This document shows, piece after piece, positions 18,835-20,521 of a stretch of DNA of 20,521 nucleotides. The position numbers and the translations under genes are program-made. Below the pieces are notes generated by a model. The model was not told the origin of the DNA and searched no databases. It was given only the letters and a program-made list of their open reading frames with translations. The DNA lies in assembly GCA_946803715.1 (NCBI GenBank), contig CAMPET010000228.1, positions 29,943 to 50,463 on the forward strand, read 5' to 3'. Source of the DNA: Beroe ovata. Taxonomy: Eukaryota > Ctenophora > Nuda > Beroida > Beroidae. Position 1 is the stretch's first letter. The number at the start of each line of letters is the position of its first letter.

Positions 18835-19200
18835 AACGGAATATGGATGATTTTCATATCCCGCAATATTATAGCCTACCCGGCGTCCAGAGGATAGATT
18901 CGTAGAAGTAACACTCCTCTATCAAGAAGAAGGGACAGGTTATGATAATAATAAGTCAAATTTATAATCTATTTTGGGACATCAGCTGAGCCATGAAACT
19001 AAAAACACAAACAGAGCACCAAATTAATTAGGCATTATGTCATTAGTTAAAATTAGAATCATATTTTAAGGCGAAGGATACCAGAGTCTACTGGATCAGT
19101 TGAAGCATAGATTGCAGTTGAGAACTTGTAGCTATTCGAAGGGGCGTTCCTTCACAGACAATAATTCCCAATATGCCTTGCTACGCAATGACGATCAATG
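18835..19200 (+). pseudogene. Decayed repeat copy E1
   Basis: CTACCCGGC at 18876 and the following 80 bases match 19716 onward. After a one-base frame difference both encode VEVT[LV]xx-QEE[GE]T. The exact 19-mer AGAGTCTACTGGATCAGTT is at 19083-19101 and again at 19876-19894. E1 has a 45-codon open frame there, GEGYQSLLDQLKHRLQL. Family not recognised. Confidence 0.5.
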
Positions 19201-19675
19201 AGTCCCAGTGTCTGGCTTCGGAGAATGTTATGGTGGATTTGGGGATGAAGTCACAGGCAACAAGTCGCATCTATATCGCATCATCCACCAACACGATTTT
19301 ATAGTTTAGTTGAAACAAATAAAAGATATCATCAATCTTATAGAACCCGCAGTTTAGAAACAGCGCAAAGTCCTGACTGTTCCCCAGAGCTACCATATTA
19401 TCCAACAGACACCCCCGGCACAGTATAAATCGAGACTAGAAAAACTGGTTTAAGTCATAAACGCATTAATTCGCTAAGATTAAGATGATTTTATGCATGT
19501 ACTACGTACGCATGAGATAAAATGGGGAAATTAGAAACACGATTGTTCCCATGACTACATATCCTGATCGAGAACGGCCTGAGTAAACCTGAAATACCTT
19601 GGAGAGCTGTTCAAAAAAGAAAGTGTACACACACGTGTCTATTTTCTACACACCAAAAGTAACAAAAGGCATAAA
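19201..19675. other. Between E copies: no identifiable gene
   Basis: AT-rich sequence with stops in all frames. It contains a GCATGTACTACGTACGCATG near-palindrome at 19495-19514. Nothing else stands out. Confidence 0.4.
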
Positions 19676-20000
19676 ATTCGAGGCGCATGATTTCACCATC
19701 AAACGCGATAACCATCTACCCGGCTTCTATAGGATGGATCATAGTTGAAGTAACAGTCTCCATCCAAGAAGAAGAAACATGTTTTTATAATATAATGATA
19801 ATTGATTATGTCACTTGAAATATAATGATTACAATTTGATTTTTTGGAAGAATCGCTAAAAGCGAATGATGCCTGAGAGTCTACTGGATCAGTTTAAGTA
19901 TGGATAGCAGTTAATGTGGGTTTTTAATTTTTATGGGGTTGGAGTCCAGAGTACCGTGTAAAGGGTTAAGTAAGATGGCCATCGTGTTATACCCGAAGAA
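19676..20000 (+). pseudogene. Decayed repeat copy E2
   Basis: Collinear with E1, with offset about 840 falling to 793 bases. It encodes YPASIGWIIVEVTVSIQEEET, then stops, then ESLLDQFKYG followed by an in-frame TAG where E1 continues. The two copies therefore carry different disabling changes. Confidence 0.5.
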
Positions 20001-20521
20001 GAAGGAGAAAAACTTTCACATGTCGGCATAGCCACATGTCAGCATATTCAGCGCCTTTCAACTTTTGTCTTGGCGCAACAGCAAATGCATATTTTCTGCA
20101 TTCATAGATCCATTCCATCTTCCAACCCCGTATCTTCAGTTAGAAAGTGTCTCCGCACCAAGCACTAGCAGGGGTAATTCATTCCACCAAACCCCTAGAC
20201 AAGGCCAGATTAGACATCATGCACCCACGGATTTTCCCACAAGTGAAAGCGGTAGTTCATTGGAGCACAGTTAGAACGTATTCATGCAATAAGAAGCGTG
20301 ATCGTACATCAACTTTGACCCAGCTGTTCCACCGACCATTTGGTTCTTGGAGCACCAGCATCAGAGACCAGCAACTCCTTATCATGAAATACTTCAGTCG
20401 GAGCACACTGTGTATGTTCATAAAATTAGGCAGGGAAAATGATTACTACTATCGTGGAGAACTGATTACTATAAAGATATTGCTTACATCACCAGAGGTG
20501 GAAATACGAAGGGGGGGGGGG
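20001..20521. other. Right end: Ser/Pro-rich open frame and terminal G run
   Basis: The frame 20065-20274 (about 69 codons, rich in Ser, Pro, His and Gln) has no family match; its TTCATTGGAGCAC (20256) resembles CTCATTGGAGTCC in unit A (12506), so it may be another diverged copy. Bases 20511-20521 are all G, probably a contig-end artefact. Confidence 0.35.

Overview
The window looks like nuclear DNA of an invertebrate animal, possibly an early-branching one; I cannot name the species. The evidence is two protein genes, each cut by five or more GT-AG introns, long AT-rich introns, CA/TG microsatellites, several small inverted-repeat elements, and no bacterial gene packing. The edges look like contig ends: a CA run at base 1 and an 11-base G run at 20511-20521, with single N bases at 11509 and 18631.

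Left part (about 550-7585, + strand): a MAP kinase phosphatase (dual-specificity phosphatase with an N-terminal rhodanese/CH2 domain) in six recognisable exons, giving 309 residues. The catalytic site HCRAGISRS, the general-acid Asp and the C-terminal ISPNFNFMGQLLQF signature are present, and a poly(A) signal lies 33 bp after the stop. The first part of the rhodanese domain is not seen and probably lies upstream of the window. Its 2.9-kb intron 2 carries three perfect CRE palindromes and a TGACG-rich satellite.

Middle (7586-9418): convergent intergenic space holding a cluster of CG-rich fold-back elements that share a terminal motif.

Right-middle (9419-11697, - strand): a complete six-exon gene for a bacterial-type mannonate dehydratase (UxuA). 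It reconstructs to 398 residues, with all four family metal-ligand positions present. A CA microsatellite and a small terminal-inverted-repeat element lie in its first intron.

Right 8 kb (about 12160-20521): no intact gene seen. It holds several pairs of strongly diverged duplicated segments that still share reading frame (motifs such as F-x-R-S, ELKD[LI]K, SLLDQ[LF]K, VEVT-xxx-QEE), interrupted by stops and frameshifts. It reads as a graveyard of duplicated, formerly coding sequence of unknown origin. One copy was hit by a 112-bp MITE whose empty site survives in the paralogous copy.

The two genes have no evident functional link: one silences MAP kinases, the other belongs to hexuronate/mannonate breakdown.
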